Shown: piece after piece, positions 41,141 to 50,321 of the stretch
How the letters are laid out: the number at the start of each line of letters is the position of its first letter
How positions within the stretch are numbered: the first letter of the stretch is position 1
From: Halomonas socia
GTDB lineage: Bacteria; Pseudomonadota; Gammaproteobacteria; Pseudomonadales; Halomonadaceae
Reading direction: 5' to 3'
Length of the DNA stretch: 64,000 bases
NCBI RefSeq assembly: GCF_010977575.1
Contig: NZ_CP048812.1
Coordinates: 2,914,001-2,978,000 of the forward strand
Notes under the pieces: model-generated
Databases searched by the model: none
Told to the model about the DNA's origin: nothing
Seen by the model: only the letters and a program-made list of their open reading frames with translations
Program-made: the position numbers and the translations under genes

Positions 41141-41244
41141 GCATTGTCCATCAGGCCTGGCTCGAGCCAAGGCAGTCGAGAGCCGCCGGGCACGCCAAGA
41201 CCAGTCAATGCCCTGGCGGCGACTCGACACAAAGGAGAACCGGA

Positions 41245-41703
41245 ATGTATCTATCGGCGCAGGATATCCAAGCCCTGGAAGGTGTGAGGAAAGTGCACTT
41301 TCTCAATGCACAAGCCGTGCGGAACAATAAGTCGCTGGGGGATGCCGTGGGCATGTCCCAGCTAGGCATCCACCAGATCAGCGTGCCACCCGGGCATTTC
41401 TCGACCGAATATCACTACCACTGCTATGAGGAGGAGGCGATCTACGTGCTTTCAGGAACCGGCGTGGCAACCCTTGGCGATCGTAAGCAGCCGATCGGTC
41501 CTGGCGACTTCGTTGGCTGTCCCATTAACGGTGTGGCTCATGATATGTACAACGACGGTGACGAGCCGCTGGTGTGCCTGGTGGTGGGTCAGCGATTGGC
41601 CCAGGACGTATGCGACTACCCGCGCCCGGGCAAGCGGCTGTATATCAACAGCGGTGAACGGACCCTGGTCGATCACGATGCCATCGAGCACATGAAGCGC
41701 TAA
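41245..41703 (+). CDS. Cupin domain protein
   Basis: Single-domain cupin of 152 aa: HQISVPPGHFSTEYHYHCYEEEAIYVLSGTGVATLGD carries motif 1 with the metal-binding HxH and Glu, and GDFVGCPINGVAHDMYNDGDEPLVCLVVG motif 2 with its His. A metal site (His, His, Glu, His) is therefore likely. Related proteins are often annotated as dioxygenase-like or XRE-cupin partners; the substrate is unknown. AAAGGAG 8 bases before the ATG. It lies 105 bp after the GST gene on the same strand and may be co-expressed. Confidence 0.9.
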   Translation: MYLSAQDIQALEGVRKVHFLNAQAVRNNKSLGDAVGMSQLGIHQISVPPGHFSTEYHYHCYEEEAIYVLSGTGVATLGDRKQPIGPGDFVGCPINGVAHDMYNDGDEPLVCLVVGQRLAQDVCDYPRPGKRLYINSGERTLVDHDAIEHMKR

Positions 41704-41770
41704 GTGGTCGTATTACATGATGCGAAGCGACCCGCTAGGTACAAGCTACCGAGCGCTATTGAGTCGGAGC

Positions 41771-42121
41771 TCAAAGATGCCCGTGGCGCCCGCGGCTGTC
41801 GGCGGGCGCTTGGTCGCGCTCGTGCATACCGTAGTCGCGCATCACGGTGGCCACGCGCAGGCGATAGTCGTCGAAGACCACTTCGCGGCCCTGGGCCTGG
41901 GCGCTGCGGTGGCGCTCGAGCCGGCGCCACTGGGCCACGGCTTCCTCATCGCGCCAGAAGGAGAGCGAGAGCACCTTACCCGGCTGGGTGAGGCTCTCGA
42001 AGCGCTCAATGGAGATAAAACCGTCGATCTCGTCGAGCAACGGACGCAGGCTGGCGGCGATATCGAGGTACTGCTCGCGTCGGCCGGACTTGGGGATGAC
42101 TTCGAAGATGACGGCGATCAT
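41771..42121 (-). CDS. Antibiotic biosynthesis monooxygenase (ABM) family protein
   Basis: ABM-domain protein of 116 aa: MIAVIFEVIPKSGRREQYLDIAASLRPLLDEIDGFISIERFES is the standard first half, and VLSLSFWRDEEAVAQWRRLERHRSAQAQGR the second. The final 25 residues (ERDQAPADSRGRHGHL) look disordered. It may protect against or modify reactive quinones. It is divergent from the ArsR gene at 42247, which probably represses it. Confidence 0.88.
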   Translation of the reverse strand: MIAVIFEVIPKSGRREQYLDIAASLRPLLDEIDGFISIERFESLTQPGKVLSLSFWRDEEAVAQWRRLERHRSAQAQGREVVFDDYRLRVATVMRDYGMHERDQAPADSRGRHGHL

Positions 42122-42246
42122 GGGACACTCCGTTTTGACTTATTGGTGTTGAAGCGATGAGCCCGCTCCGTCTTGTTCAATGTCGCTTCATTGTGTCTCC
42201 TTGGCCTATGCTTGTCAGACATAAACAGTTAGGTGGAGAGCTAACG

Positions 42247-42966
42247 ATGGTTGAGCCTGACTTGCCACGTCTTGCCCGTACCATTGGCGATCCGACCCGG
42301 ATGGGCATGCTGGCATTGCTGATGGAGGGACGGGCGTTGACCGCCAAGGAGCTTGCCTACGGCTGTGGCGTGCAGCCGGGCACGGCGACGGAACATCTCA
42401 AGCGGCTTCAGCGCGATGGACTGATCGAGTCGACGGCACAAGGGCGGCACAAGTATTACCGGCTGGCGACAGCCGAGGTGGCGCATGCCGTCGAGGCGTT
42501 GATGGTGGTGGCCAAACCGATGAAGGTAGTGTCACCGTGCAGGCGACCGGCAGGTGCCCTGGGGGCTGCGCGGTTCTGCTACGACCACCTGGCGGGTGAG
42601 CTGGGCACGCGGATGACGGCCGTATTCCTCGAGAGGGGGTTCCTGGTGGCAGATGGCGAAGCCATGGACGTGACGGCTCGGGGTGAGGCCTGGTTCACCG
42701 ACTTCGGCATCGATGTCGCCTCCCTGCGCAGGCGTCGTCGGCGTTTTGCCTATCCCTGCCTCGACTGGAGCGAACGGCGCGATCACCTCGGTGGTGCGCT
42801 GGGAGCCGCCATGGCCGGGCGCATGCTGGAACTCGGCTGGATCGGCCGGCAGAAGCACTCGCGGGTGGTGAGTATCAGCGAGCTGGGGCATCGGGCACTG
42901 GCGAGTGAGTTCGGGTTCGTGATCGGCTTGCCGGAGAGCGATCAAGCGGTCGCGATCTCATCGTAA
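42247..42966 (+). CDS. ArsR-family regulator with C-terminal extension
   Basis: Regulator of 239 aa, twice the usual ArsR length. The HTH lies at about 5-85 (LARTIGDPTRMGMLALLMEGRALTAKELAYGCGVQPGTATEHLKRLQRDGLI), and the wing is QGRHKYYRLA. The following ~140 residues (RFCYDHLAGELGTRMTAVFLERGFL, RFAYPCLDWSERRDHLGGALGAAMAGRMLELGWI) are the conserved second half of this sub-family, with Cys/His residues. The ATG at 42247 has GGAGAG 7 bases upstream. It is divergent from the ABM gene and overlaps the convergent VOC gene by 25 bases. Confidence 0.88.
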   Translation: MVEPDLPRLARTIGDPTRMGMLALLMEGRALTAKELAYGCGVQPGTATEHLKRLQRDGLIESTAQGRHKYYRLATAEVAHAVEALMVVAKPMKVVSPCRRPAGALGAARFCYDHLAGELGTRMTAVFLERGFLVADGEAMDVTARGEAWFTDFGIDVASLRRRRRRFAYPCLDWSERRDHLGGALGAAMAGRMLELGWIGRQKHSRVVSISELGHRALASEFGFVIGLPESDQAVAISS

Positions 42967-43361
42967 CCTCGGTTGAGGAACTGCACGAAGCAGAAGCCAT
43001 GACCGAAGGGGTCTGCCATCAGCGCAAGCTTGCCCCAGCTATCGGTGACGGTGGGTTGCTCCTGGGTGGCACCGGCTGCGATGGCCCGTTCCACTGCGGC
43101 GTCGATATTCTCCACCACCACGTCCAGGTGCACCGGGGTCCAGTGGCGCATGTAGTGGCGCTGACCGCCGGGCGTGTCTCCACTCCCTGCGTAGGCCGGC
43201 GATCCGGAGGCCTTTGCCAATAGGTAGATCGGCGCCGCGCCACCGATCAGCTCGACGCCGTCGTCACCGAAGCGACGCCCGACCTCGAGGCCGAACGCCT
43301 GCACGTAGAATTCGATGCCACGCTCCAGATCGTCCACGTCCAGATTGACGAGAAAATCCAT
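42942..43361 (-). CDS. VOC family protein
   Basis: VOC protein of 139 aa: MDFLVNLDVDDLERGIEFYVQAFGLEVGRRFGDDGVELIGG opens the first repeat, and VHLDVVVENIDAAVERAIAAGATQEQP with WGKLALMADPFGHGFCFVQFL forms the second, the glyoxalase/bleomycin-resistance pattern. Ligand unknown. AGGAGGCAGC lies before the ATG. It is monocistronic on the minus strand, and its 3' end overlaps the ArsR gene's end. Confidence 0.88.
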   Translation of the reverse strand: MDFLVNLDVDDLERGIEFYVQAFGLEVGRRFGDDGVELIGGAAPIYLLAKASGSPAYAGSGDTPGGQRHYMRHWTPVHLDVVVENIDAAVERAIAAGATQEQPTVTDSWGKLALMADPFGHGFCFVQFLNRGYDEIATA

Positions 43362-43534
43362 GCTGCCTCCTATCTACGATTCGGACCGATTCCAGCCGGC
43401 ACCTGGAGGTGTAGCCGCTTCCCGGCAAGTGAGTGCTTGCCGGTACAGTGGTTGGTGTTTGCAGGGTAGCAGGGCACTGGGGTGGCTGCTGTTCAGGAAG
43501 CGGTGCCGACAAGAGCGACACCGCTGCATGGCCA

Positions 43535-44305
43535 TCAGGTGCGGTTGATAGAGACACCGCCATCGGCCAGCATCGCCGTGCCGGTGACGAAGCTGGCATC
43601 ATCGGAAGCCAGGTAGAGCGCCGCTAGGGCGATCTCTTCCGGCGTGGCCATGCGCTTGAGCGCGTGCAGGTTCTCGACGAATGCCAGGATTTCCGGCCCG
43701 GCGTCGGGGGCGTTGGTGATGCTGGCGGGCGTATCGGTGCCGCCAGGCAGCAGGGAGTTTACTCGAATGCCATTGGGCCCCAGCTCTGCTGCAAGGCACT
43801 TCATCAGCCCCAGGATGCCGGCCTTGCTTGCGCCGTAGGCCGCCATACCGGGCATGCCGACGGTATGGCCGACGAAGCTCGAGGTGAACAGCAGGCTGCC
43901 GCCGCCTCGCTGCAGTAGTGCCGGGATCTGGTACTTGGCACCCAGGAAGGCGGCGCTCAGGTTGGTATTCACGACGTCGTGCCAGTCACTTGGCGCCATG
44001 TCCTGCAATGGCCCCGTTACTCCGACGATGCCGGCGTTGTTGAAGGCGATATCGAGTCCGCCGAAGCGCTCCAGTGCAGTGGCAACAAGGCGTTGCGACA
44101 AGTGCTCGTCGCATACGTCTCCGGCGACGGCAACAGCGGTGCCGCCGTCGCGAGCGATGGCTTCGACCAGAGCATCGAGTTCGCCCTGGCGGCGAGCGCT
44201 CACTATCACGCTGGCGCCTTCGCTGGCGAACAGCCGGGCGGTGGCATGACCGATTCCTGAGCTGGCCCCGGTGACGATGGCGATCTTTCCGGCAAGTCGG
44301 TTCAT
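43535..44305 (-). CDS. SDR family oxidoreductase (glucose 1-dehydrogenase-like)
   Basis: Classical SDR of 256 aa: cofactor motif TGASSGIGHATARLF at 12-26, FNNAGIVGVTGPL near 90, catalytic Ser in SLLFTSSFVGHTVGMPGMAAYGASKAGILGLMKCLA with YGASK, and NSLLPGGTDTPAS after it. It uses NAD(P) on an unknown alcohol or ketone. The ATG at 44305 (MNRLAGK) has GGAGAA 7 bases upstream and matches the usual family start; longer frames reach 44320 and 44401. It is monocistronic and divergent from ada. Confidence 0.9.
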   Translation of the reverse strand: MNRLAGKIAIVTGASSGIGHATARLFASEGASVIVSARRQGELDALVEAIARDGGTAVAVAGDVCDEHLSQRLVATALERFGGLDIAFNNAGIVGVTGPLQDMAPSDWHDVVNTNLSAAFLGAKYQIPALLQRGGGSLLFTSSFVGHTVGMPGMAAYGASKAGILGLMKCLAAELGPNGIRVNSLLPGGTDTPASITNAPDAGPEILAFVENLHALKRMATPEEIALAALYLASDDASFVTGTAMLADGGVSINRT

Positions 44306-44556
44306 AGCGGTATTCTCCATGGGTAGGTAGGGGGTCATTGGCGATCCCATGCTTACCTTGCCGGCCTCGGGATAAGTCCTCACTCCGCTTCTTGCCGTCA
44401 AAAAAATCTGGTGGTTCGATGATGCTATGCTGCGAATGTCGCGAAATGCTGTGAAGAGACGGCCTCACTTTGAAAGCAAGGGACGGAGTGTGCCAGGCGG
44501 GGCCAGGGCTCATCCTGAGCTCACGGAGAACGCCGAACCCACAGCGGAGGCCCGCC

Positions 44557-45690
44557 ATGAACGAGACATCCACCCATTCACTTGCCACCTTCGATTCCGA
44601 TGAGGCGAAATGGGCAGCGGTACTGGCCCGCGATGCCGCGGCGGACGAAGCCTTCGTCTATGCGGTGCGCACCACCGGGATCTATTGCCGTCCCACATGC
44701 CCATCGCGCCGGCCGCGCCGCGAGAACGCCGAGTTCCATGCCGACGCGGCGGCGGCCGAGCGGGCTGGTTATCGGCCATGCCAGCGCTGCCGCCCCCAGA
44801 AGCTGTCGTTGACCCAGCGACACGCCGAGAGCGTCGCCAAGGCCTGCCGCCTTATCGAAACATCGGAAGATCTGCCGTCGCTCGATGAACTGGCACAGGT
44901 CGCAGGATTGAGCCGCTTCCACTTCCATCGTGTCTTCACGTCGGCCACGGGGCTGACGCCCAAGGCGTATGCGGTCGCCTGCCGGGCGGATCGTGCGCGT
45001 CAGGCGCTGGCGGAGCGGGAAACGGTCACCGAAGCGATCTATGACGCAGGCTTCAATTCCAGCGGGCGCTTCTATTCCGGCTCCAACAAGATGCTCGGCA
45101 TGACGCCGCAGCGTTATCGCTCGGGAGGAGAGGGCATGGAGATTCGCTTCGCCCTGGGAGAGTGTTCGTTGGGCACGATTCTTGTGGCCACCAGCGAGAA
45201 GGGCATCTGTGCCATTTCCCTAGGGAGCGATCCGGAGCCGCTGTTGCAGGAGTTCCAGGATCGCTTCGCCAACGCCAACCTGATCCCGGGGGGAAAGGAT
45301 TTCGACGCCTGGGTGGCCAAGGTGGTGGGCTTCGTCGAGGCGCCTGGCGTCGGGCTGGCGCTGCCGCTGGACATTCGTGGTACCGCTTTTCAGCAGCGGG
45401 TCTGGCAGGCGCTGACCGAGATCCCCGTGGGGGCTACCATCAGCTATGCGGAGTTGGCACAGCGGATCGGATCTCCCCAGTCGGTGCGCGCCGTGGCCAG
45501 GGCCTGTGCTGCCAATACCATTGCGCTGGCCATTCCCTGCCACCGAGTGGTGCGGAGCGACGGGGCGCTCTCGGGCTACCGTTGGGGCGTGGAGAGAAAG
45601 CGGGTGCTGATCGAGCGTGAACGTCAGCGAGGAGCCGGTAAGGGCGGTTCGGGAAAATCCTCTTCCAGCGCCTCGGTGGAGCCTGCCTGA
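44557..45690 (+). CDS. ada: Ada, bifunctional DNA methylation repair regulator
   Basis: Ada protein of 377 aa. The zinc site C44, C48, C75, C78 (YCRPTCPS, CQRC) accepts methyl groups from phosphotriesters. An AraC-type HTH covers about 90-187 (VAGLSRFHFHRVFTSATGLTP). The O6-methylguanine-DNA methyltransferase domain follows, with acceptor C328 in the IPCHRVV motif. Once methylated it activates the adaptive response. GGAGG 6 bases before the ATG at 44557 sets the start. Its last 67 bases overlap the convergent AsnC gene. No alkB or alkA is adjacent. Confidence 0.93.
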   Translation: MNETSTHSLATFDSDEAKWAAVLARDAAADEAFVYAVRTTGIYCRPTCPSRRPRRENAEFHADAAAAERAGYRPCQRCRPQKLSLTQRHAESVAKACRLIETSEDLPSLDELAQVAGLSRFHFHRVFTSATGLTPKAYAVACRADRARQALAERETVTEAIYDAGFNSSGRFYSGSNKMLGMTPQRYRSGGEGMEIRFALGECSLGTILVATSEKGICAISLGSDPEPLLQEFQDRFANANLIPGGKDFDAWVAKVVGFVEAPGVGLALPLDIRGTAFQQRVWQALTEIPVGATISYAELAQRIGSPQSVRAVARACAANTIALAIPCHRVVRSDGALSGYRWGVERKRVLIERERQRGAGKGGSGKSSSSASVEPA

Positions 45691-46175
45691 GGGGTACGCT
45701 CCAGATAGGTGGAAAGCACCACGTAACTGCGTGTGGCCTTCACGCCCGGTATGGTATAGAGCCGGGCGAGCAGGCCTTCCAGTGCCCGGCTACTGGCACA
45801 GCGCACCTTGAGCAGGGTGCAGGTGTCGCCCGCCACCGAATGTATTTCCTCCAGTTCGGGTAACTCAGCCAGTTCCCTAAAGGTGCGGCTCTTGCTGCCG
45901 CCAGTGGTATCGACGTGCACGAAGGCAAGGAAAGGCTTGCCGGTGGAAGGGCCATCCAGCACCGCTACGGTGCCGCGGATGCGCCCTGTAGCGCGCAGCC
46001 GCTTTACCCGTTCGTGCACTGCCGGCGCCGAGAGACCTGCACGGCTGCCAAGTTCGGCGTAGCTGAGCCCGGCATCCTGGGCCAGTTCGCCTAATATTCT
46101 TCGGTCGAAGGCGTCCAGGGGGCGTGCTTCTTGGCCCTTGTCCCGAACGGTTTCTGTTTTTTCAGGATTCGGCAT
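45624..46175 (-). CDS. Lrp/AsnC-family regulator
   Basis: Regulator of 183 aa: LDAFDRRILGELAQDAGLSYAELGSRAGLSAPAVHERVKRLRATGRI is the HTH, and the RAM effector domain follows (KPFLAFVHVDTTG, LPELEEIHSVAGDTCTLLKVRCAS). The C-terminal tail (EALEEDFPEPPLPAPR) is non-conserved and overlaps ada by 67 bases. The ATG at 46175 is chosen over the TTG at 46211. It is divergent from the MFS gene at 46243, its likely target. Confidence 0.88.
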   Translation of the reverse strand: MPNPEKTETVRDKGQEARPLDAFDRRILGELAQDAGLSYAELGSRAGLSAPAVHERVKRLRATGRIRGTVAVLDGPSTGKPFLAFVHVDTTGGSKSRTFRELAELPELEEIHSVAGDTCTLLKVRCASSRALEGLLARLYTIPGVKATRSYVVLSTYLERTPQAGSTEALEEDFPEPPLPAPR

Positions 46176-46242
46176 TTTTACGATTGCTCCGAATAGAATT
46201 CCTTTCTTCAATAGTAATGTCGAACTTCATCTGGAGCGAGTC

Positions 46243-47412
46243 GTGATCACGCGTCGTCTTCTTCTGCTCACCGCTGCCATTGCCGTGATCGGTGCCAATT
46301 CGCTGGCGCTGAGCCCCATCGCTGCTGCGGTGGCGGCATCGTTCCCGGGGCGAGGCGCTGCCGATGTGATGACGGCCGCGGCCTTCTATGGCCTGGTTAC
46401 GGCAGGCAGTGCGCTGCTGTTGGCCCCGATGGCCGACCGTGTCGGCGTCGAGCGCGCACTGGCGTGGGCGCTATTGGTGCTGTCGGTGTCGCTGGGCCTC
46501 GCCGCGCTCTCGCTCTCGCTCTGGATGCTGATCGCGGCCCAGGCGCTTGCCGGCCTGGCGGCGGGCGTGGCGCTGCCGGCGATCTATACTCTGACCGCTC
46601 AGGTGGCAGAGAAGGGGCGCGAGAGCGAAACCCTGAGCTTCGTTCTGATCGGGTGGACGTTGAGCCTGGTGGTTGGCGTCGGTTTCGCGGCGCTGCTGAC
46701 CGATCTGCTGCACTGGCGTGCCGTCTTTTCGGTACTGGCTCTAGCCGCTATCGGATTGGCCATGGGGATCACCCGCTGCTGCAACTGGGGAACGAAATCG
46801 GGCGGTGAGACACCGAGCTCCTCCCTCAAGGCCTTGCGAATCCCTGGCATTCGTTCGGTGCTGCTGAATGTCGCTGCCTACATGACGGCGTTCTACGGCC
46901 TGTATACCTACCTTGGCCCGCACCTGGGCGAGGTCCTGCAGCTGCCCGCTTCCTTTGCGGGACTGACGATTGCCATCTATGGCCTAGGCTTCGGCGTTGC
47001 CGCACCGCTGGGCCGGCTGGTCGACCGGCATGGCGCGACGGCTGCCGCCTGCGTCACGTTCGCCGGCTTGACGCTCGTGTATTTGGGAATGATGACGACC
47101 GCGGCGCTGCCTCTGGTACTGCTGGCGCTCTGCCTGGGTTGGGGCGTGGGCAACCACATTGGTCTGAACCTGCTCATGCGCCAGTTGGCCGAGCTAGACC
47201 CGGCGCAGCGTGGTGCCATCATGGGACTGTATAGCGCCATCACGTATCTGTGCGTCTTCGCCGGGGCGCTGCTCTACCGGCCGATCTTCATGCACTTTGG
47301 CTTTGCCGCCTGCGCCTGGGCCTCGGCGATGCTGGTACTGCCTTCGTTGGGCTGGGCGCTGGGGCAGTGGCGCAGGAAACAGGCTGCGCTACGCTGTCGT
47401 TCGGAGACATGA
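46243..47412 (+). CDS. MFS transporter (DHA1-type)
   Basis: Major facilitator permease of 389 aa with twelve hydrophobic helices: LLLLTAAIAVIGANSLALSPIAAAV at the start, ADRVGVERALAWALLVLSVS in the loop 2-3 region, and ALAGLAAGVALPAIYTLTAQVAEKGRE in helix 4. The start is a GTG at 46243 with GGAG 8 bases upstream; the longer frame to 46138 runs back through the AsnC gene. It is divergent from AsnC, suggesting an amino-acid-related exporter. Its stop is closely followed by a VOC gene on the same strand. Confidence 0.87.
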   Translation: MITRRLLLLTAAIAVIGANSLALSPIAAAVAASFPGRGAADVMTAAAFYGLVTAGSALLLAPMADRVGVERALAWALLVLSVSLGLAALSLSLWMLIAAQALAGLAAGVALPAIYTLTAQVAEKGRESETLSFVLIGWTLSLVVGVGFAALLTDLLHWRAVFSVLALAAIGLAMGITRCCNWGTKSGGETPSSSLKALRIPGIRSVLLNVAAYMTAFYGLYTYLGPHLGEVLQLPASFAGLTIAIYGLGFGVAAPLGRLVDRHGATAAACVTFAGLTLVYLGMMTTAALPLVLLALCLGWGVGNHIGLNLLMRQLAELDPAQRGAIMGLYSAITYLCVFAGALLYRPIFMHFGFAACAWASAMLVLPSLGWALGQWRRKQAALRCRSET

Positions 47413-47438
47413 TGAATTCAAAAAGGAGGTGTATCAGC

Positions 47439-47837
47439 ATGATTGCCTACACGATGGTGGGGACTAAGAATCTCAAAAAAGCACTGGCGTTCTATGATCC
47501 CCTTTTTGCTGAAATGGGCTGGGATATCTGCTGGAAAGATGATTCGTGCGTTTCCTATGGAAGAGAAAGCGATCTCGACTTTCCCAGGTTCTTTGTCGGT
47601 TATCCCTTCGATGGCCAGGAGGCCAGCGTAGGCAATGGCACCATGACGGCCTTCCAATTCGCCGACCCTGAGCAGGTCGACAAGCTGTATAAAATAGCCA
47701 TTAGCAATGGCGGCAGTGCCGAGGGTGCGCCAGGCTACCGGCCTCAATACGCCGAAGGTTTCTATGCGGCGTATGTTCGTGATTGCGATGGCAATAAGCT
47801 GGCCTTTGTCGTTTATCCAGATGAAGAAGAGAAATAA
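47439..47837 (+). CDS. VOC family protein
   Basis: VOC protein of 132 aa with the bleomycin-resistance-like fold: TMVGTKNLKKALAFYDPLFAEMGWDICWKDDSCVSYG at the start and EGFYAAYVRDCDGNKLAFVVYPDEEEK at the end. AAGGAGG at 47423-47429, about 9 bases before the ATG, is the strongest ribosome site in this part; an ATG at 47409 overlapping the MFS stop is an alternative. It lies 26 bases after the MFS gene, so the two are probably an operon. Composition is slightly less GC-rich than its neighbours. Confidence 0.88.
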   Translation: MIAYTMVGTKNLKKALAFYDPLFAEMGWDICWKDDSCVSYGRESDLDFPRFFVGYPFDGQEASVGNGTMTAFQFADPEQVDKLYKIAISNGGSAEGAPGYRPQYAEGFYAAYVRDCDGNKLAFVVYPDEEEK

Positions 47838-48610
47838 ACCACCATCCGGAGATGCCGATGCTCGTCGACCAGTAGCGTGGCGTGTTGGTACTCCCTCGGA
47901 TTGGAGTTGGCATCGAGAAGCGTGCCGATGCCGTAGCGGTAGGCCTCCAGGTTGGGTTGTTCCCACCAGCGGCGAAAATCCGGCGAGAGCTTGGCGAGCG
48001 CGTCGATCAGCGCCTGCATGGCCGGGTCTTCGGGGGCGGCCGCCAGGTCGCAGCGGAACTGGGCCAGCAGGCGTGCGGCATCCTGATGCCAATCGGGAAG
48101 GCGCCTGCGCAGTGCCGGGTCGGCGAACAGCAGGCGCATCATATTGCGCTCGCCGGGGGCCCGAGCGCTGAAGCCGAGCAGGGCATCGGCGGCGGCGTTC
48201 CAGGCGATCACGTCCCAGCGCAGGTTCATCACGTAGGCAGGCCTTGCCATATCGTCCATCAGCGTCTGCACCAGGGGCGGAATTTCCTGCCACTGGTAGG
48301 CCTCCACCGGCGGCGGGCGGCGGTGGGCGAGCAGGAACAGGTGGCAGCATTCGGCGTCGTCGAGCTTGAGGGCCTTGGAAACGCTGAGCAGGAAGCTCTC
48401 CGAGACGTTGATGTCGCGCCCCTGCTCGAACCAGGTGTACCAGGTCAGTCCCACGCCAGCGAGGGTGGCCACTTCCTCGCGGCGAAGCCCTGGCGTGCGC
48501 CGGCGGCCGGTGCTGGGCAGGCCGACGTCGGCCGGCGTCAGCTTGTTGCGGTGATGGATCAGGAAGTCGGTGAGTTCGCTGCGGGTTCTGTCGAGGCTGC
48601 GTCCGGCCAT
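47813..48610 (-). CDS. XRE-family regulator with MmyB-like domain
   Basis: Regulator of 265 aa: an N-terminal XRE HTH (TPADVGLPSTGRRRTPGLRREEVATLAGVGLTWYTWFEQGRDINVSE) and an MmyB-like C-terminal ligand domain (MDDMARPAYVMNLRWDVIAWNAAADALLGF, then WHQDAARLLAQFRCDLA). The arrangement RRTPGLRREEVA is the standard start of this group. It is divergent from the DHA2 transporter at 48735, about 125 bp away, and probably regulates it. Its 3' end overlaps the convergent VOC gene by 25 bases. Confidence 0.9.
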   Translation of the reverse strand: MAGRSLDRTRSELTDFLIHHRNKLTPADVGLPSTGRRRTPGLRREEVATLAGVGLTWYTWFEQGRDINVSESFLLSVSKALKLDDAECCHLFLLAHRRPPPVEAYQWQEIPPLVQTLMDDMARPAYVMNLRWDVIAWNAAADALLGFSARAPGERNMMRLLFADPALRRRLPDWHQDAARLLAQFRCDLAAAPEDPAMQALIDALAKLSPDFRRWWEQPNLEAYRYGIGTLLDANSNPREYQHATLLVDEHRHLRMVVYFSSSSG

Positions 48611-48734
48611 GGCGTTCTCTATTGAGCAGTGGCTAGTGGGTAGTTACTATCAGTAATAGGATAAGTGGCTATATTGTACCCCTATCAATATGGGCCAAGA
48701 CTACCATGCCAACCCTATGGAAAGGAGGCATGGC

Positions 48735-50321
48735 ATGGTTTCCCTCAATGAAGCGTCAGGCTCGCGGTTCACCCGACAGCGGGCAGGCATCAAGGAGTGG
48801 GCCGGCCTGGCTGTGTTGGCACTGCCCACGGCACTGCTCGGCCTCGATGTCACCATCCTCTATCTGGCGCTGCCGGCCCTGGCGGCGGATCTGCAGCCGA
48901 GCAGTACCCAGGCGCTGTGGATCATGGATGCTTACGGTTTCATGATCGCTGGCTTTCTGATCACCATGGGCACCCTGGGTGACCGCATCGGCCGTCGCCG
49001 GCTGCTGATGATCGGCGCCGTCGCCTTTGGTGTTACCTCGGTGATCGCGGCCTATTCCACCAGCGCCGCCATGCTGATTGCCGCCCGCGCAGTGCTCGGT
49101 ATTGCTGGCGCGACGCTGATGCCGTCGACCCTGGCGTTGATCAGCAACATGTTCGGCGATGTGCGTCAGCGCGCCCTGGCCATCGGCGTGTGGGCCACCA
49201 TGTTCGCCTTGGGCATGGCGCTGGGGCCGGTGGTAGGCGGCGTGCTGCTGGAACGCTTCTGGTGGGGCTCGGCCTTCTTGGTGGCGGTACCGGTGGTGGC
49301 CGTGCTGCTGATCGCGGCACCGATTCTGCTGCCGGAGTATCGTGCTTCTCGCAGTGGCCCGCTGGACTTCACCAGCGTGCTGCTCTCGCTGGCGGCTATC
49401 CTGCCGGCCGTGTATGGCGTAAAGGAGATCGCCAAGGCGGGGCTCGAACCCATTTCGATTCTGACGTTAGCGCTGGGTGGGGTAATGGCGGTCGCCTTCG
49501 TGCGCCGTCAGCAGCGCCTGGCCGATCCGCTGCTCGATATGCGGCTGTTTGGGAGTCGCACCTTCAGCGCTGCACTGGTCGTACTGCTGGTGGGGCTGGT
49601 CGGCGTTTCCGGCGTCATGCTGCTGGTAACTCAGTATCTGCAGTTGGTGGCGGGGCTCACGCCGCTGGCGGCCGGGCTGTGGATGGGGCCGCCAGCGCTG
49701 ATGATGGTGCTGGCGGGCATCGTGGCACCGCTGATCGCGCGACGTATTCGTCCTGGCTATGTGGTGGGCGCTGCGCTCACGCTCTCGACGCTGGGCTACT
49801 GGCTGCTGGCCAGTGTCGACGTGAATTCCAGCGGAGTGGGCATGGCGATAGCCGGGTTCTCGCTGGTCTATCTCGGCCTGGGTACCATCGCTGCGCTGGG
49901 CACCGACCTGGTGGTAGGCGCGGCGCCGGCGGAAAAGGCCGGTTCGGCCTCGGCCATGTCGGAGATGGTACAGGAGCTGGGTGTTGCGCTTGGCGTGGCC
50001 CTGCTGGGCAGCCTGGCCACCTTCGTCTATCGCGCCCAGGTCAGCGCGACGATGGCCGATGGTGGCGCTGCCGAGGTGGCGGGCATCGTGGAGGAGAGCC
50101 TATGGGCCACCGTTGCGGCCGGCGAGAGCCTTCCCGCTGGCGTATTGCTGGAAGCCCAGCAGGCCTTTACGGCTGGGCTGAACGTGACCGCCACGGTGGG
50201 TGGCATCGTCATCCTGGCGCTGGCGGTACTTTCCATCATCAGCCTGCGCCATGTCGGCGCGATAGGCGGGGAACTCGAAAGAACGGCATCCGATGAGGGC
50301 GAGCCCTGTACGCTCTGCTAG
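48735..50321 (+). CDS. DHA2-family MFS multidrug transporter (14 TM)
   Basis: Drug:H+ antiporter of 528 aa with 14 predicted helices. ALLGLDVTILYLALPALAADL carries the DHA2 motif D1, GTLGDRIGRRRLLMIG is motif A, and LIAARAVLGIAGATLMPSTLALI is motif B. Such pumps (EmrB/QacA/SmvA type) expel cationic dyes, quaternary amines and antibiotics. AAAGGAGG 6 bases before the ATG at 48735 sets the start. The flanking regulators are the XRE-MmyB gene upstream and TetR downstream, which overlaps its stop by four bases. Confidence 0.9.
   Translation: MVSLNEASGSRFTRQRAGIKEWAGLAVLALPTALLGLDVTILYLALPALAADLQPSSTQALWIMDAYGFMIAGFLITMGTLGDRIGRRRLLMIGAVAFGVTSVIAAYSTSAAMLIAARAVLGIAGATLMPSTLALISNMFGDVRQRALAIGVWATMFALGMALGPVVGGVLLERFWWGSAFLVAVPVVAVLLIAAPILLPEYRASRSGPLDFTSVLLSLAAILPAVYGVKEIAKAGLEPISILTLALGGVMAVAFVRRQQRLADPLLDMRLFGSRTFSAALVVLLVGLVGVSGVMLLVTQYLQLVAGLTPLAAGLWMGPPALMMVLAGIVAPLIARRIRPGYVVGAALTLSTLGYWLLASVDVNSSGVGMAIAGFSLVYLGLGTIAALGTDLVVGAAPAEKAGSASAMSEMVQELGVALGVALLGSLATFVYRAQVSATMADGGAAEVAGIVEESLWATVAAGESLPAGVLLEAQQAFTAGLNVTATVGGIVILALAVLSIISLRHVGAIGGELERTASDEGEPCTLC

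Noticed and set aside
44410-44556. Ada box upstream of ada
   Set aside because: AATG and GCAA-like pieces occur but no clear AAT-N6-GCAA or AAAGCGCA element in a promoter position.
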